In this document: positions 16,040-24,631 of the stretch, one piece after another
Position numbering within the stretch: position 1 is the stretch's first letter
Layout: every line of letters starts with the position of its first letter
From: Sphingomonas sp.
GTDB taxonomy: Bacteria > Pseudomonadota > Alphaproteobacteria > Sphingomonadales > Sphingomonadaceae
Assembly (NCBI GenBank): GCA_019753375.1
Contig: JAIELC010000124.1
Location: forward strand, 1-35,983
Direction: 5' to 3'
Length of the DNA stretch: 35,983 nucleotides
Notes under the pieces: model-generated
What the model saw: the letters and a program-made list of their open reading frames with translations, nothing else
Told to the model about the DNA's origin: nothing
Database searches by the model: none
Program-made: the position numbers and the translations under genes

Positions 16040-16612
16040 ATGACGACGCTGGAAGCCATTGCCTTTGTGCTCGGCGTCATCAACGTCACGCTCGTCGTGC
16101 GGCGCAGCTTGTGGAACTACCCATTCGGGCTGGTGATGGTCAGCCTCTATGCCGTCATTTTTCGGGACGCAAAACTTTACAGCGACGCAATCCTGCAACT
16201 CTTCTTCGTCATTGTGCAGATCTATGGCTGGATCAATTGGGCGCAGAGCAAAAGCAATGAAGGCAAGGTCGTGGTTCGCCGCCTGGCACCGGTTGAACGC
16301 GGCCTGTGGCTGGCAGGTGCGGCGGCCGCCACCGCGCTTTGGGGCTGGGGCATGCACCGTTACACCGATGCGGCCTTTCCGTGGTGGGACGCAGGCGTGG
16401 CGATGCTAAGCGTTGCCGCCCAAATTCTGATGTCGCGTCGCGCGATCGAAAACTGGGTCCTGTGGATTACGGTCGATGGCATCGCCATCGGGCTCTATGC
16501 GGCCAAGGATCTGTGGCTGACCGCGCTGCTCTATATGATCTTCCTCGCGTTGTCGGTCTGGGGCCTGATGGATTGGCGCCGCGCCGAACAGCGCCAGTCG
16601 CCGGCAACATGA
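16040..16612 (+). CDS. pnuC: Nicotinamide riboside transporter PnuC
   Basis: Membrane protein of 190 residues with about seven helices and the PnuC signatures 'WNYPFGLVMVSLYAVIF' (about 25-41), 'LQLFFVIVQIYGWINW' (about 53-68) and 'ENWVLWITVDGIAIGLYA' (about 137-154). PnuC lets nicotinamide riboside cross the inner membrane by facilitated diffusion, pulled by phosphorylation inside. It begins 5 bases after the gph-like gene and its stop overlaps the start of the nadR-type kinase (ATGA at 16609-16612), which fits transport coupled to trapping by the kinase. No NAD-responsive riboswitch was seen. Confidence 0.93.
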   Translation: MTTLEAIAFVLGVINVTLVVRRSLWNYPFGLVMVSLYAVIFRDAKLYSDAILQLFFVIVQIYGWINWAQSKSNEGKVVVRRLAPVERGLWLAGAAAATALWGWGMHRYTDAAFPWWDAGVAMLSVAAQILMSRRAIENWVLWITVDGIAIGLYAAKDLWLTALLYMIFLALSVWGLMDWRRAEQRQSPAT

Positions 16613-17139
16613 CCCCGCCGCGGACCATTTGCCTGCACGGCCCTGAAAGTACCGGCAAGTCGACATTGATCGACCAGCTGGCGCGCCATTTCGACACAAT
16701 GTTCGTCCCCGAATATGGCCGCACCTTTGCCGAACGACGCGGCACCGACTTTACAATGGCCGATCTGGTGCAGATCGCTGACACGCATGATGCCATGACG
16801 CAAAGTGCGCTGGCATCGGGCGCGGACCCGCTGTTCCTCGATACCGATCCGCTGATGACGGCGGTGTGGGCCGACATGCTGTTCGGCACCCGCGATCCGT
16901 GGTTCAATAAATGGAAGGCAACCGCCGATCTTTACCTGTTGCTCGATACCGATCTGCCGTGGATCAACGATGGCACGCGGATGTTCGGCACCGCCGAAAC
17001 GCGGCGTCGCTTCTTTGACTTGTCCAGAGCCGAACTGGAACGGCGCGGCGTCGTGTGGACGCTGGTTGGCGGGCAGGGCGACGCCCGGTTTCAGAACGCG
17101 CTGGGGGCAATTCGGGCGGCCGGGCTACGCACGGATTGA
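16609..17139 (+). CDS. NadR-type nicotinamide riboside kinase
   Basis: P-loop ATPase of 176 residues matching the C-terminal ribosylnicotinamide kinase domain of NadR. The Walker A motif is 'HGPESTGKSTL' (10-20), followed by 'VPEYGRTFAE', 'FLDTDPLMTAVWADMLFG' and a C-terminal lid region with 'ETRRRFFDLSRAEL'. It lacks both the N-terminal DNA-binding domain and the NMN adenylyltransferase domain of enterobacterial NadR, so it is probably only a kinase that turns imported nicotinamide riboside into NMN. Its ATG overlaps the pnuC stop, so the two products are made together. It converges with the CsgG-like gene 22 bases further on. Confidence 0.9.
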   Translation: MTPPRTICLHGPESTGKSTLIDQLARHFDTMFVPEYGRTFAERRGTDFTMADLVQIADTHDAMTQSALASGADPLFLDTDPLMTAVWADMLFGTRDPWFNKWKATADLYLLLDTDLPWINDGTRMFGTAETRRRFFDLSRAELERRGVVWTLVGGQGDARFQNALGAIRAAGLRTD

Positions 17140-17161
17140 CGCGCTTGCCCGGCCTTCCCGG

Positions 17162-18115
17162 TCAGTTCGACGGGGCGAGTTTGGTATTGATGACCCAGCC
17201 GACATTGTCATTTTCGTCGGCAACTTCCCACCACAGGCCATTTTTGTTGCCGGTTGGATAGACAATGGTGCCGGCGGGCAGGGTGCGGATAGCCGCCCCC
17301 GTGGCCGCTGCCGTCTTGCGCAGCGCCACCGGCCCTTGCGTGGTAAAGGTTTTGGTCGGTGCCGCTTCGGCGGTTCCCGCATCGCCCGGCTGGATCAGCC
17401 CCAGCGACGTGACCATCTTGGAATAGGCCTGGATGAACGCCAGCGTCACGATCCGACCAACATCGGTATTGTCATAGCCACCGCCGACCGCGCCCGCGAC
17501 GGCAAAGAAACCGCCAGCGCCAAAGGACAGGTTGTTCTTGGCGGCATAGCCGTCCTCGACCGCAATCGTCTCGGTCGTGCGGACGTTGGTCAGCGACAGG
17601 ACGGTATTTGCTTCGACCTTCTTGCTTTTGATGCCGCCGACCAGGCCGCCAAATCGACCGCCGATCAATCCCCCGGCAACCGCACCCACGCCGCTGCCGC
17701 TGACGTTGCTGTTGGCGCCCTGAATTTCGGCGACCAGCACATAGTCTGCCGCCTTGATCTGGCCCTGGCCCACATTGGAACGGCGTTGCAGCCCCAGATT
17801 GCCGCCAATTGAACGTTCCTGTTCGGCAGCATTCAGGCCGGCGCCGCGATCCACCAGGTTGAAGCAGCCCGATCGCGCGACCAGCACTTTCAGCAATTTC
17901 GACGGCGGCGCCAGATTGGCCTGCGTCCATGGCAACGGATCATCGCCGTCGCGAATCGACAGCGTGCCAAGCTTGCGCACACAGTGCGGCACATCATTGG
18001 CCAATTGTTCCTGCAGCCGCTGCCCGCCCGAAGGCTTGGCCAGCTTTTGCGCGTCTGCAGTCGTTGCACTGCCGATCAAAAGCGATGCGGCGACAACCGT
18101 CGTGATCCGTTTCAT
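17162..18115 (-). CDS. CsgG/HfaB-like protein with C-terminal SH3-type domain
   Basis: Exported protein of 317 residues. Signal peptide MKRITTVVAASLLIGSATTA, cleaved near 'DAQ'. The CsgG-like part (about 50-235) has 'LVARSGCFNLVDRGAGLNAA' and 'LVAEIQGANSN', followed by a glycine-rich segment ('GAVAGGLIGGRFGGLVGG') that may insert in a membrane. The C-terminal 65 residues ('TQGPVALRKTAAATGAAIRT', 'GLWWEVADENDNVGWVINTK') form an SH3b-like domain, often peptidoglycan- or protein-binding. There is no lipobox cysteine at the cleavage site, unlike lipoprotein CsgG. The ATG at 18115 was preferred over 18121 because GGGGGA lies eight bases before it. A role in curli-like export is not supported by neighbours; the function is open. 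Confidence 0.8.
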   Translation of the reverse strand: MKRITTVVAASLLIGSATTADAQKLAKPSGGQRLQEQLANDVPHCVRKLGTLSIRDGDDPLPWTQANLAPPSKLLKVLVARSGCFNLVDRGAGLNAAEQERSIGGNLGLQRRSNVGQGQIKAADYVLVAEIQGANSNVSGSGVGAVAGGLIGGRFGGLVGGIKSKKVEANTVLSLTNVRTTETIAVEDGYAAKNNLSFGAGGFFAVAGAVGGGYDNTDVGRIVTLAFIQAYSKMVTSLGLIQPGDAGTAEAAPTKTFTTQGPVALRKTAAATGAAIRTLPAGTIVYPTGNKNGLWWEVADENDNVGWVINTKLAPSN

Positions 18116-18237
18116 GTCCATATTCCCCCGAGTTACGGCGATGGCGATCGATTATTGCTGTTTATTATTATGGCGACCCAGCCCAGTGTCTGTATAGGAA
18201 TTTTTCGCCAAACGCATCCCGAACAAGCAGGATCATG

Positions 18238-19143
18238 ATGACGCAGTGGTCGTGGCAGCCCCCTTCAGATAGCGGCATTACCCTGCGCGTGCAGCATGCC
18301 AACGGAATCGATTTCGAACTGGCCGAGGCGGGCTTGCAAAACAGTCCCGACCGGCTGGCAATCTGCCTCCACGGCTTTCCCGAACTCAATATCAGCTGGC
18401 GCGACCAGATGCCATTGCTGGCCGCGCACGGCTGGCGGGTCTGGGCGCCCAACCTGCGCGGTTACGGTGCGACGACACGGCCCGAGGGAGTCGACGCCTA
18501 TCATATCGACCGGCTTGTCGAAGATATCGGCGCGCTGATCGACGCCAGCGGCGCCCGCGAGGTGATGATCGTCGCGCATGACTGGGGGGCGATCATTGCG
18601 TGGACCTTCGCCATCCGGCGCGTCCGGCCGATCGCCCGGCTGGTGATCATGAATGTGCCGCATCCCTATGTGTTTCGCCGCGAATTGAAGCTGTGGCGGC
18701 AGCGGCGGCCAAGCTGGTATATCTATTTCTTCCAGCTCCCCTGGCTGCCCGAATGGTTTATGGCGCGCAACAATGCGCGCTTCATCCGCGCCGCTTTCAA
18801 GAACATGGCGGTCGATAAAAGCCGGTTCCCGCGCGCGCTGCTCGACATTTATGCCGCCGCCGCGCTGCGTCCCGGCGCCTTGACCGCGATGGTCAATTAT
18901 TACCGGTCGATGGCGCGCACCGGCAGCTATTTCAACGCGGGCACCGGCAAGGTCGACGTCCCCGTGCTGATGATCTGGGGCGAGGAAGATGCTGCGCTCA
19001 ATATCCACTGCGTCGACGGTACCGAGGATTATTGCGCCGATTTTCGGCTGGAACGGCTGCCCGGCGTCTCGCACTGGGTGCAGCAGGAAGCGCCTGAAAA
19101 GGTCAACGCGATATTGGCGGACTGGCTGGGCAGCGACGGCTGA
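18238..19143 (+). CDS. Alpha/beta hydrolase, epoxide-hydrolase type
   Basis: Alpha/beta-fold hydrolase of 301 residues. It has the oxyanion motif 'HGFPE' (45-49), 'NLRGYGATTRP' (72-82), the nucleophile elbow 'VAHDWGA' with Asp115, a cap-domain tyrosine pair in 'VNYYRSMAR' (219-227), an acid in 'IWGEEDAAL' (Asp251) and the catalytic His279 in 'GVSHWVQQEAPEKVN'. An aspartate nucleophile and cap tyrosines point to epoxide hydrolase activity, though haloalkane-like or other substrates are possible. No signal peptide, so cytoplasmic. AGGA (18229-18232) is five bases before the ATG at 18238; another ATG at 18235 is only two bases away from it. Divergent from the CsgG-like gene. Confidence 0.88.
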   Translation: MTQWSWQPPSDSGITLRVQHANGIDFELAEAGLQNSPDRLAICLHGFPELNISWRDQMPLLAAHGWRVWAPNLRGYGATTRPEGVDAYHIDRLVEDIGALIDASGAREVMIVAHDWGAIIAWTFAIRRVRPIARLVIMNVPHPYVFRRELKLWRQRRPSWYIYFFQLPWLPEWFMARNNARFIRAAFKNMAVDKSRFPRALLDIYAAAALRPGALTAMVNYYRSMARTGSYFNAGTGKVDVPVLMIWGEEDAALNIHCVDGTEDYCADFRLERLPGVSHWVQQEAPEKVNAILADWLGSDG

Positions 19144-19276
19144 ACGGCGATGGCCGATGGCGGATGACTGGCGCGGTCGGCCGGCGCCCAATAGCGACCC
19201 TGAATGACCTTGTGCGCGTGGCATAAAATTGGCATTTTCCTGATTGGGGAATGAACGGCATTGGGGGTTTGCGGTG

Positions 19277-20170
19277 ATGCGGATTACGCTCGGCATGTGG
19301 GCAATCGGCGCGCTTATTGGTGTTACTTCGGCGGCGATGGCCCAGAATATGAGCCCGGCCGATGTTGACGCGCTGCCCTCCACGCCACCTGCGCAGGTAG
19401 CTGCTTATGGCACCGATCCGCTGCAGGTTGGCGAATTGCGGCTCCCGACCGGAAAAGGCCCGTTTCCGGTTGTTGTCGTGGTTCATGGTGGCTGCTGGAC
19501 AAAGGGCTTTGCGACCAGAAAAAGCACCGCCGCACTGGCAACCGCCCTGACCGCGATGGGATATGCCACCTGGAATATCGAGTATCGCCAGCTAGGTGAT
19601 CAAGGCGCGGGCTGGCCCGGCACATTCAAGGACTGGGCGGATGCGACCGATTATCTGCGCACCCTCGCGAAATCGCACCCGCTAAAGCTCGATCATGTCG
19701 CCGTTGTGGGGCATTCGGCGGGCGCGCACGCCGCGCTTTGGATCGCTTCACGCGCCAGCCTGCCCGAAAAGAGCGCGATTGGCTCCAGGCGACCGCTTCC
19801 CATCAGCACCGCCGTGGCGATTGACGGCCCGGGCGAGCTGGCACCCTTTGTCGGCTTTGACGAGCAGATCTGCGGGCAACCCGTCATCGCCCCGCTGATT
19901 GGCGGACTCCCAAAAGACCAGCCGGAGCGGTACCGCCTGGCATCGCCGGTCGATAACCTGCCGACGTCGGCGCGCGAATATCTGATCGCATCGGCCGTGC
20001 TGACCGCAGATGCCGCGGCGCATTATCGGTCGGTGGCTGCGGCAAAAGGTCAGGATGTGCAGGTGTTGAATGTCACGGACGGCGGCCATTTTGATATTAT
20101 CGCGCCGGGCTCAAAGGCATGGGAACAGCAAGTCAGACCGTTCCTTGCAAAGGCGCTGCAAAGGCGCTGA
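19277..20170 (+). CDS. Exported alpha/beta hydrolase (esterase/lipase-like)
   Basis: Alpha/beta hydrolase of 297 residues with a signal peptide (MRITLGMWAIGALIGVTSAA, cleavage after 'MAQ'). The oxyanion motif 'VVHGGCW' (69-74) and nucleophile 'GHSAGAH' (Ser147) match esterases of the BD-FAE / dipeptidyl-peptidase-like group, and 'DGGHFDII' near the C-terminus supplies the histidine. It probably acts in the periplasm on small esters. The ATG at 19277 follows GGGGG by nine bases; earlier starts break the signal-peptide pattern. It lies 133 bases after the epoxide-hydrolase-like gene on the same strand. Substrate unknown. Confidence 0.87.
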   Translation: MRITLGMWAIGALIGVTSAAMAQNMSPADVDALPSTPPAQVAAYGTDPLQVGELRLPTGKGPFPVVVVVHGGCWTKGFATRKSTAALATALTAMGYATWNIEYRQLGDQGAGWPGTFKDWADATDYLRTLAKSHPLKLDHVAVVGHSAGAHAALWIASRASLPEKSAIGSRRPLPISTAVAIDGPGELAPFVGFDEQICGQPVIAPLIGGLPKDQPERYRLASPVDNLPTSAREYLIASAVLTADAAAHYRSVAAAKGQDVQVLNVTDGGHFDIIAPGSKAWEQQVRPFLAKALQRR

Positions 20171-20280
20171 TGGCAACGCCCTAGTCCGGGTACGCGTTGT
20201 TGCAACCGTCACGCACGCGATAAGCACACCGGTAGCGGCCAGGGGGCGTCTTGTCGAAGAACTGAACGCAGTTCAATGCG

Positions 20281-20661
20281 TTGGTAGACACAGCGACACC
20301 TAATTTGCCGTCGCGAAATTTTGACGTGACGGCGAATTTCTTCGCCAAGCTGGGCTTTATCGAAAGCTGGCGCGATGCCGGCTGGATGATCCTGAAACGC
20401 GGCGGGATGACGCTGGAGTTCTTCCCCTATCCCGATCTTGATCCCGCCAGCAGTTCATTTGGCTGTTGTTTCCGACTGGACGGCGTCGCGGCGTTTTTCG
20501 AAACCGTCATCGCGGCGGGCATTCCGGAGACGAGCGTCGGCTGGCCCCGCGCGCACCGGCCAAGGCGCGAGGCGTGGGGCGGCAAGGTGGGGGCACTGAT
20601 CGATCCGGATGGATCGTTGATCCGCCTCGTCCAAGCGCCTGACTATCAGGCGCCTGACTAA
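20281..20661 (+). CDS. VOC-family (bleomycin-resistance-like) protein
   Basis: Protein of 126 residues of the vicinal oxygen chelate fold. 'TPNLPSRNFDVTANFFAKLG' is the usual first strand and helix of bleomycin-resistance-type proteins, 'LEFFPYPDLDP' holds a likely ligand glutamate, and 'ALIDPDGSLIRLVQ' is the closing strand. Members bind drugs or act as metal enzymes; bleomycin binding itself is not established here. The start must be the TTG at 20281, since no ATG or GTG lies in frame before the conserved region. The C-terminal coding end is duplicated (the sequence for 'APD' occurs twice, 'QAPDYQAPD'), with a hairpin inside. Confidence 0.82.
   Translation: MVDTATPNLPSRNFDVTANFFAKLGFIESWRDAGWMILKRGGMTLEFFPYPDLDPASSSFGCCFRLDGVAAFFETVIAAGIPETSVGWPRAHRPRREAWGGKVGALIDPDGSLIRLVQAPDYQAPD
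20635..20653. repeat. Hairpin and direct repeat at the end of the VOC gene
   Basis: GCGCCTGA (20635-20642) and TCAGGCGC (20646-20653) form a perfect 8-bp stem with a three-base loop. The same bases form a direct repeat with the stop region (GCGCCTGACTA at 20635 and again at 20651). No T run follows, so it is at most a weak terminator; it may just mark a small duplication. Confidence 0.4.
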
Positions 20662-20728
20662 AGGAACGCCTTCCCCCAACCACCGCCTGCATTGCCTTTT
20701 CCCGCGCGCTTGCTAGGGGCGGTGGGGT

Positions 20729-22540
20729 ATGTCCACACCGCTTCGCCTCATCCGCAATTTCTCGATCATCGCGCATATCGATCATGGCAAGTCGACGCTT
20801 GCCGACCGGCTGATCCAGCAGACCGGCGGGCTGACCGCGCGCGAGATGTCCGAGCAGGTGCTCGACAATATGGATATCGAGAAGGAACGCGGCATCACGA
20901 TCAAGGCGCAGACGGTGCGCCTGAACTATACCGCCAAAGACGGCGAAACCTACACACTTAACCTGATGGACACGCCGGGCCACGTCGATTTCGCCTATGA
21001 GGTTAGTCGCAGCCTTGCCGCGTGCGAAGGCGCGCTGCTGGTGGTCGATGCCGCGCAGGGGGTGGAAGCGCAGACATTGGCCAATGTCTATCAATCGATC
21101 GAGCATGATCACGAGATTGTGCCGGTCATCAACAAGATCGATCTGCCCGCTGCCGAACCCGAAAAGGTCCGCGCCGAGATTGAGGAAGTCATCGGCCTAG
21201 ATGCCTCCGACGCGGTGCTGACCAGCGCCAAATCGGGGATTGGCATTGCCGATGTGCTCGAAGCCATCGTCACGCGGATCCCCGCGCCCAAAGGGGATGC
21301 CGAGGCGCCATTGAAGGCAATGCTCGTCGACAGCTGGTACGACCCGTATCTGGGCGTGGTGATCCTGGTTCGCGTGATGGCGGGTACCCTGAAAAAGGGT
21401 CAGCAGATCAAGTTCATGGCCACCGGCACGCAGCATCTGATCGACCGGGTCGGCTGTTTCCGCCCCAAGATCGAGCAACTGAACGAGCTGGGCGTCGGCG
21501 AAATCGGATTCATTACTGCGCAGATCAAGGAAGTGGCGCAGACCGCGGTCGGCGACACGATCACCGACGCCAAGCGGCCTGCGGCAGAAGCGCTGCCGGG
21601 GTTCAAGCTGGTCCAGCCGGTGGTATTCTGTGGTCTGTTTCCGGTCGACGCTGCCGATTTCGACAAATTGCGCGAAAGCATTTCCAAGCTGCGGCTGAAC
21701 GATGCGAGCTTTACGTTTGAAATGGAAAGCTCCGCCGCGCTTGGCTTTGGCTTTCGCTGCGGGTTCCTGGGGCTGCTCCACCTGGAAATCATCCAGGAAC
21801 GGCTGACGCGCGAATATGATCTCGACCTGATTACCACCGCGCCATCGGTGGTTTACAAGATCGCCCTGACCTATGGCGGCGGCGAGATTGAGCTCCACAA
21901 TCCCGCCGATATGCCCGATCCCACCAAGATCGAAAGCATTGCCGAACCCTGGATTGAAGCGACGATTTACTGCCCCGACGAGTATCTGGGCAGCATTTTG
22001 AAGCTGTGTCAGGACCGGCGCGGGATCCAGAAGAACCTGACCTATGTCGGTGGTCGCGCGCAAGTGACGTATGAATTGCCGCTCAACGAAGTCGTGTTCG
22101 ATTTCTATGACCGGTTGAAAAGCATCTCGCGTGGCTATGCGAGCTTTGATTATCACCAGATCGGTTACCGCGAGGGTGACCTCGTCAAGATGAGCATCAT
22201 GGTCAATTCGGAAGCGGTCGATGCGCTGAGCATGATCGTCCATCGTGGCACGGCCGAAAGCCGGGGCCGGGGGATGTGTGAGCGGCTGAAGGACCTGATC
22301 CCGCGCCATTTGTTCAAGATCCCGATTCAGGCCGCGATTGGTGGCAAGGTGATTGCGCGCGAAACAATCGCGGCGCTGCGCAAAGACGTGACCGCCAAAT
22401 GCTATGGCGGCGATGCGAGCCGCAAGCGCAAGCTGCTCGACAAGCAGAAAGAGGGCAAGAAGCGGATGCGCGAATACGGATCGGTCAGCATCCCGCAGGA
22501 AGCCTTTATCGCCGCGCTGCGGATGGGCGACGACGGCTAG
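20729..22540 (+). CDS. lepA: Elongation factor 4 (back-translocating GTPase LepA)
   Basis: Full-length LepA of 603 residues, a ribosome-associated GTPase. GTP-binding motifs are '[14 protein letters not shown]' (G1), '[13 protein letters not shown]' (G2 region), '[16 protein letters not shown]' (G3) and '[11 protein letters not shown]' (G4). Domain II, domain III and the LepA-specific C-terminal domain follow, ending with the conserved '[16 protein letters not shown]'. The start at 20729 gives the standard N-terminus [20 protein letters not shown]. It reads alone, 67 bases after the VOC gene. A short GC stem (22600-22611, CTGG/CCAG) with TTTTT after it could be a weak terminator. Confidence 0.98.
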   Translation: MSTPLRLIRNFSIIAHIDHGKSTLADRLIQQTGGLTAREMSEQVLDNMDIEKERGITIKAQTVRLNYTAKDGETYTLNLMDTPGHVDFAYEVSRSLAACEGALLVVDAAQGVEAQTLANVYQSIEHDHEIVPVINKIDLPAAEPEKVRAEIEEVIGLDASDAVLTSAKSGIGIADVLEAIVTRIPAPKGDAEAPLKAMLVDSWYDPYLGVVILVRVMAGTLKKGQQIKFMATGTQHLIDRVGCFRPKIEQLNELGVGEIGFITAQIKEVAQTAVGDTITDAKRPAAEALPGFKLVQPVVFCGLFPVDAADFDKLRESISKLRLNDASFTFEMESSAALGFGFRCGFLGLLHLEIIQERLTREYDLDLITTAPSVVYKIALTYGGGEIELHNPADMPDPTKIESIAEPWIEATIYCPDEYLGSILKLCQDRRGIQKNLTYVGGRAQVTYELPLNEVVFDFYDRLKSISRGYASFDYHQIGYREGDLVKMSIMVNSEAVDALSMIVHRGTAESRGRGMCERLKDLIPRHLFKIPIQAAIGGKVIARETIAALRKDVTAKCYGGDASRKRKLLDKQKEGKKRMREYGSVSIPQEAFIAALRMGDDG

Positions 22541-22869
22541 GGTATTTTCAAGTCAGGTGGAAACAGCTGACGACCCGGAAAGCGCGGCAAACCAACACCC
22601 TGGCACGCCAGTTTTTGGTTCAATCAAAACCGAACGCGCGCCAGGCACTGGTCAATCGCCAACGGCTATGCCGCCCGGATCAATTCGGCCCCAGGGCGCG
22701 ACGGCCCGCTCATTGTGCGGATTTGCGGCAATATTGCCAGAACATCGCCGTCGCGCGCAGATTTCAGTCATCCGGGTAACTGCGTGCCCATTAAGGCGTC
22801 GCCTGTCACATTCGCCCGGTATAAACCGTGACGGGTGGGTGGAGTCGCGGGTTCTGAAGGAGATAGACC
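22541..22869. other. Intergenic region between lepA and the phasin gene
   Basis: About 330 bases without a convincing gene. Near its left side is a possible weak terminator of lepA: a four-base-pair stem CTGG-CACG-CCAG followed by five T (22600-22616). Near its right side TATAAA (22820-22825), about 45 bases before the phasin start, is a possible -10 box with no good -35 partner. Confidence 0.4.
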
Positions 22870-23199
22870 ATGGCAGACGAAATGAAGCACGCAGCCGAAG
22901 CAATTCGTGAGCACGCAAAGACCACCGCTGATACGATGAAGGCATCGGCCGAACGCATGGCAGAGAGCGGCAGCGCGCTGAGCCTGAAGCTGATCGAGCA
23001 GGCCGAACTCAACATGAAGGAAGCCTTTGCCGCGATCCGCGCCGCGGCCAGCGCGCGGGACGTGTCGGACGTCATGCAGATCCAGGGTGATTTTTTGCGC
23101 GCGCAAAGCAGCCGCACGATCGATCAGGCGCGCGAAATTGGGGAAATGATCACCGAATTCGGGCGCGACGCGGTCGGCAAGATGACGCATCGCCCCTGA
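22870..23199 (+). CDS. Phasin family protein
   Basis: Acidic, all-helical protein of 109 residues ('EAIREHAKTTADTMKASAER', 'LIEQAELNMKEAFAAIRAAA', 'ARDVSDVMQIQGDFLRAQSS'), the pattern of phasins. Phasins coat polyhydroxyalkanoate granules or act as general protein-binding helices; no PHA synthase gene lies in the window, so granule binding is inferred from the family. A strong ribosome binding site (AAGGAGA) precedes the ATG. The gene converges with the alginate-export-type porin gene across 15 bases. Confidence 0.82.
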   Translation: MADEMKHAAEAIREHAKTTADTMKASAERMAESGSALSLKLIEQAELNMKEAFAAIRAAASARDVSDVMQIQGDFLRAQSSRTIDQAREIGEMITEFGRDAVGKMTHRP

Positions 23200-23209
23200 T
23201 GGCATCAGG
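23195..23209. terminator. Hairpin between convergent phasin and porin genes
   Basis: CCTGAT (23195-23200) and ATCAGG (23204-23209) form a six-base-pair stem with a GGC loop, overlapping the phasin stop codon. It could stop transcription from both sides, but there is no T run, so the call is weak. Confidence 0.25.
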
Positions 23210-23214
23210 CGGGA

Positions 23215-24561
23215 TCACAGGGTCAGTGTGATCTCGCCATAGCCATAATGGGTATCGCCGGTGGCTGGCGCGTTTGAGGCGGTTGTCAAAAAATCGCCTT
23301 TGAACAAATTGGCATAGCCCAGTGCCAGCCGGACATGGCTGGGACGAATCCAGTACCGCGCCCGGGCATCAACCTGCGTGCCGGCATAGCGCCCGGCGCC
23401 GCCCGTACTGTCGCGAACGCCCGTTGCGCCAAAGCTGTCGCTGGACGATTGCAGCCACAACGGGCGGACCGCGACATAGCCGTCCCAGCGCTTGCTGGGG
23501 GACAGTTCAACGCGGGCCTCGGCGCTGATCAGGTTGGACCGGCTGATCGGACCATACAGGCTGGACGGGCCAAATTCGAACACCCGCGCGCCGAAAAGCG
23601 GATCAAAGCGGGTGTAGCGCGTGCTCGACCGGTCGCCGCTGGCGATATCAAATTGTACCGCAAGCCGGGGTGACCAGGCGTGCGCAAAGCCATGGCCGAT
23701 ATGCGCATGCGCGAACCAGGCGGAAACGGGCAGGTCCGCCAGATCATTGGTGCGCGCCGATCCGCGGGTTGTGCCGCCTTGCCATGCGGCCTCTACCTCG
23801 AAATCGGTCTTGCCCCTGGCCGGCGGATGATAAACGCGCAATCCCGGCGTCCATAGCCGTCGGTCGCGGGTCAGAATGCCGGGCGCGTCATGTTCGGCCA
23901 ACCGGTACAGATAGGCTTCGACGGTGGTGCCGCTGCCCAGCTTGCGGCTGGTGACCGATCCGCCGAAAAACTGCACGCCCAGTCGCTCGCGATCCAGCTC
24001 AACCGCATTGTCGGCGATGCCGGCGGGGTCATCGGGCAACCGCGTTTGCGGCATTGTCCAGAACAGCACGGCATGATCACCCTGCCGATCGGACAGGTCG
24101 ATGCGGGCGCCGGTAAAGGCGTTGGTCGAATTGCGGAAAATGCTCCGCGCGATCAATCGTCGCGATCCCTGGTTGATCGTAAACCGGCCCAAGGTGACCG
24201 TCGCGCGGTTGCTGAAATCGGTCTTCAGATAGGCCTGCACCGGTTCCACTGCATTGACTTCTGCCGTGTTGATCGAGGATCGGCTGCGCTGAAAATAGGC
24301 GCGCGCATCGAACACTTCGCCGCCGATGCGGATGGGTCCGGCATCATATTCGGCGCGAATCTCTGTGCGCAGGAGCAAGGCGGTGTTGGTCGCTGGCAGC
24401 CCCGGCCGGAATTCGCCACTGATCGTCTCTACCCGCGCGCGCAGATAGAAATCGATATCCAGCTTGCCATCCTCGGCCCTGGCCGGGATGGCAACCGTCA
24501 TCCATCCGCACACCAGCAATGCGCGGGTCCAGCCGCGCAGGGACCAAATCTGACTGACCAT
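23215..24561 (-). CDS. Alginate-export-family outer-membrane porin
   Basis: Outer-membrane beta-barrel protein of 448 residues. Signal peptide 1-29 (ends 'AIPARAED'). The mature part alternates hydrophobic and polar residues through about 16-18 predicted strands, with the family start 'LDIDFYLRARVETISGEFRP' and 'LLLRTEIRAEYDAGPIRIGG'. 'VTLGRFTINQGSRRLIAR' is a conserved stretch of the AlgE-like (PF13372) family. In sphingomonads such proteins act as pores for sugars or other small acids rather than alginate alone. The end 'HYGYGEITLTL' is a typical last strand, although without a terminal aromatic residue. It is a single gene; the TonB receptor ends 70 bases upstream on the same strand. Confidence 0.85.
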   Translation of the reverse strand: MVSQIWSLRGWTRALLVCGWMTVAIPARAEDGKLDIDFYLRARVETISGEFRPGLPATNTALLLRTEIRAEYDAGPIRIGGEVFDARAYFQRSRSSINTAEVNAVEPVQAYLKTDFSNRATVTLGRFTINQGSRRLIARSIFRNSTNAFTGARIDLSDRQGDHAVLFWTMPQTRLPDDPAGIADNAVELDRERLGVQFFGGSVTSRKLGSGTTVEAYLYRLAEHDAPGILTRDRRLWTPGLRVYHPPARGKTDFEVEAAWQGGTTRGSARTNDLADLPVSAWFAHAHIGHGFAHAWSPRLAVQFDIASGDRSSTRYTRFDPLFGARVFEFGPSSLYGPISRSNLISAEARVELSPSKRWDGYVAVRPLWLQSSSDSFGATGVRDSTGGAGRYAGTQVDARARYWIRPSHVRLALGYANLFKGDFLTTASNAPATGDTHYGYGEITLTL

Positions 24562-24631
24562 ATCAACGCTTCATGGATTGTACCCGGGCGGCCTGCAAGT
24601 CCGGGTCGGCCCGACCGGACTATCCGGCACA

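Noticed and set aside
18265..19383. Long minus-strand frame opposite the epoxide-hydrolase-like gene
   Set aside because: Antisense shadow; the plus-strand protein has all catalytic residues in order.
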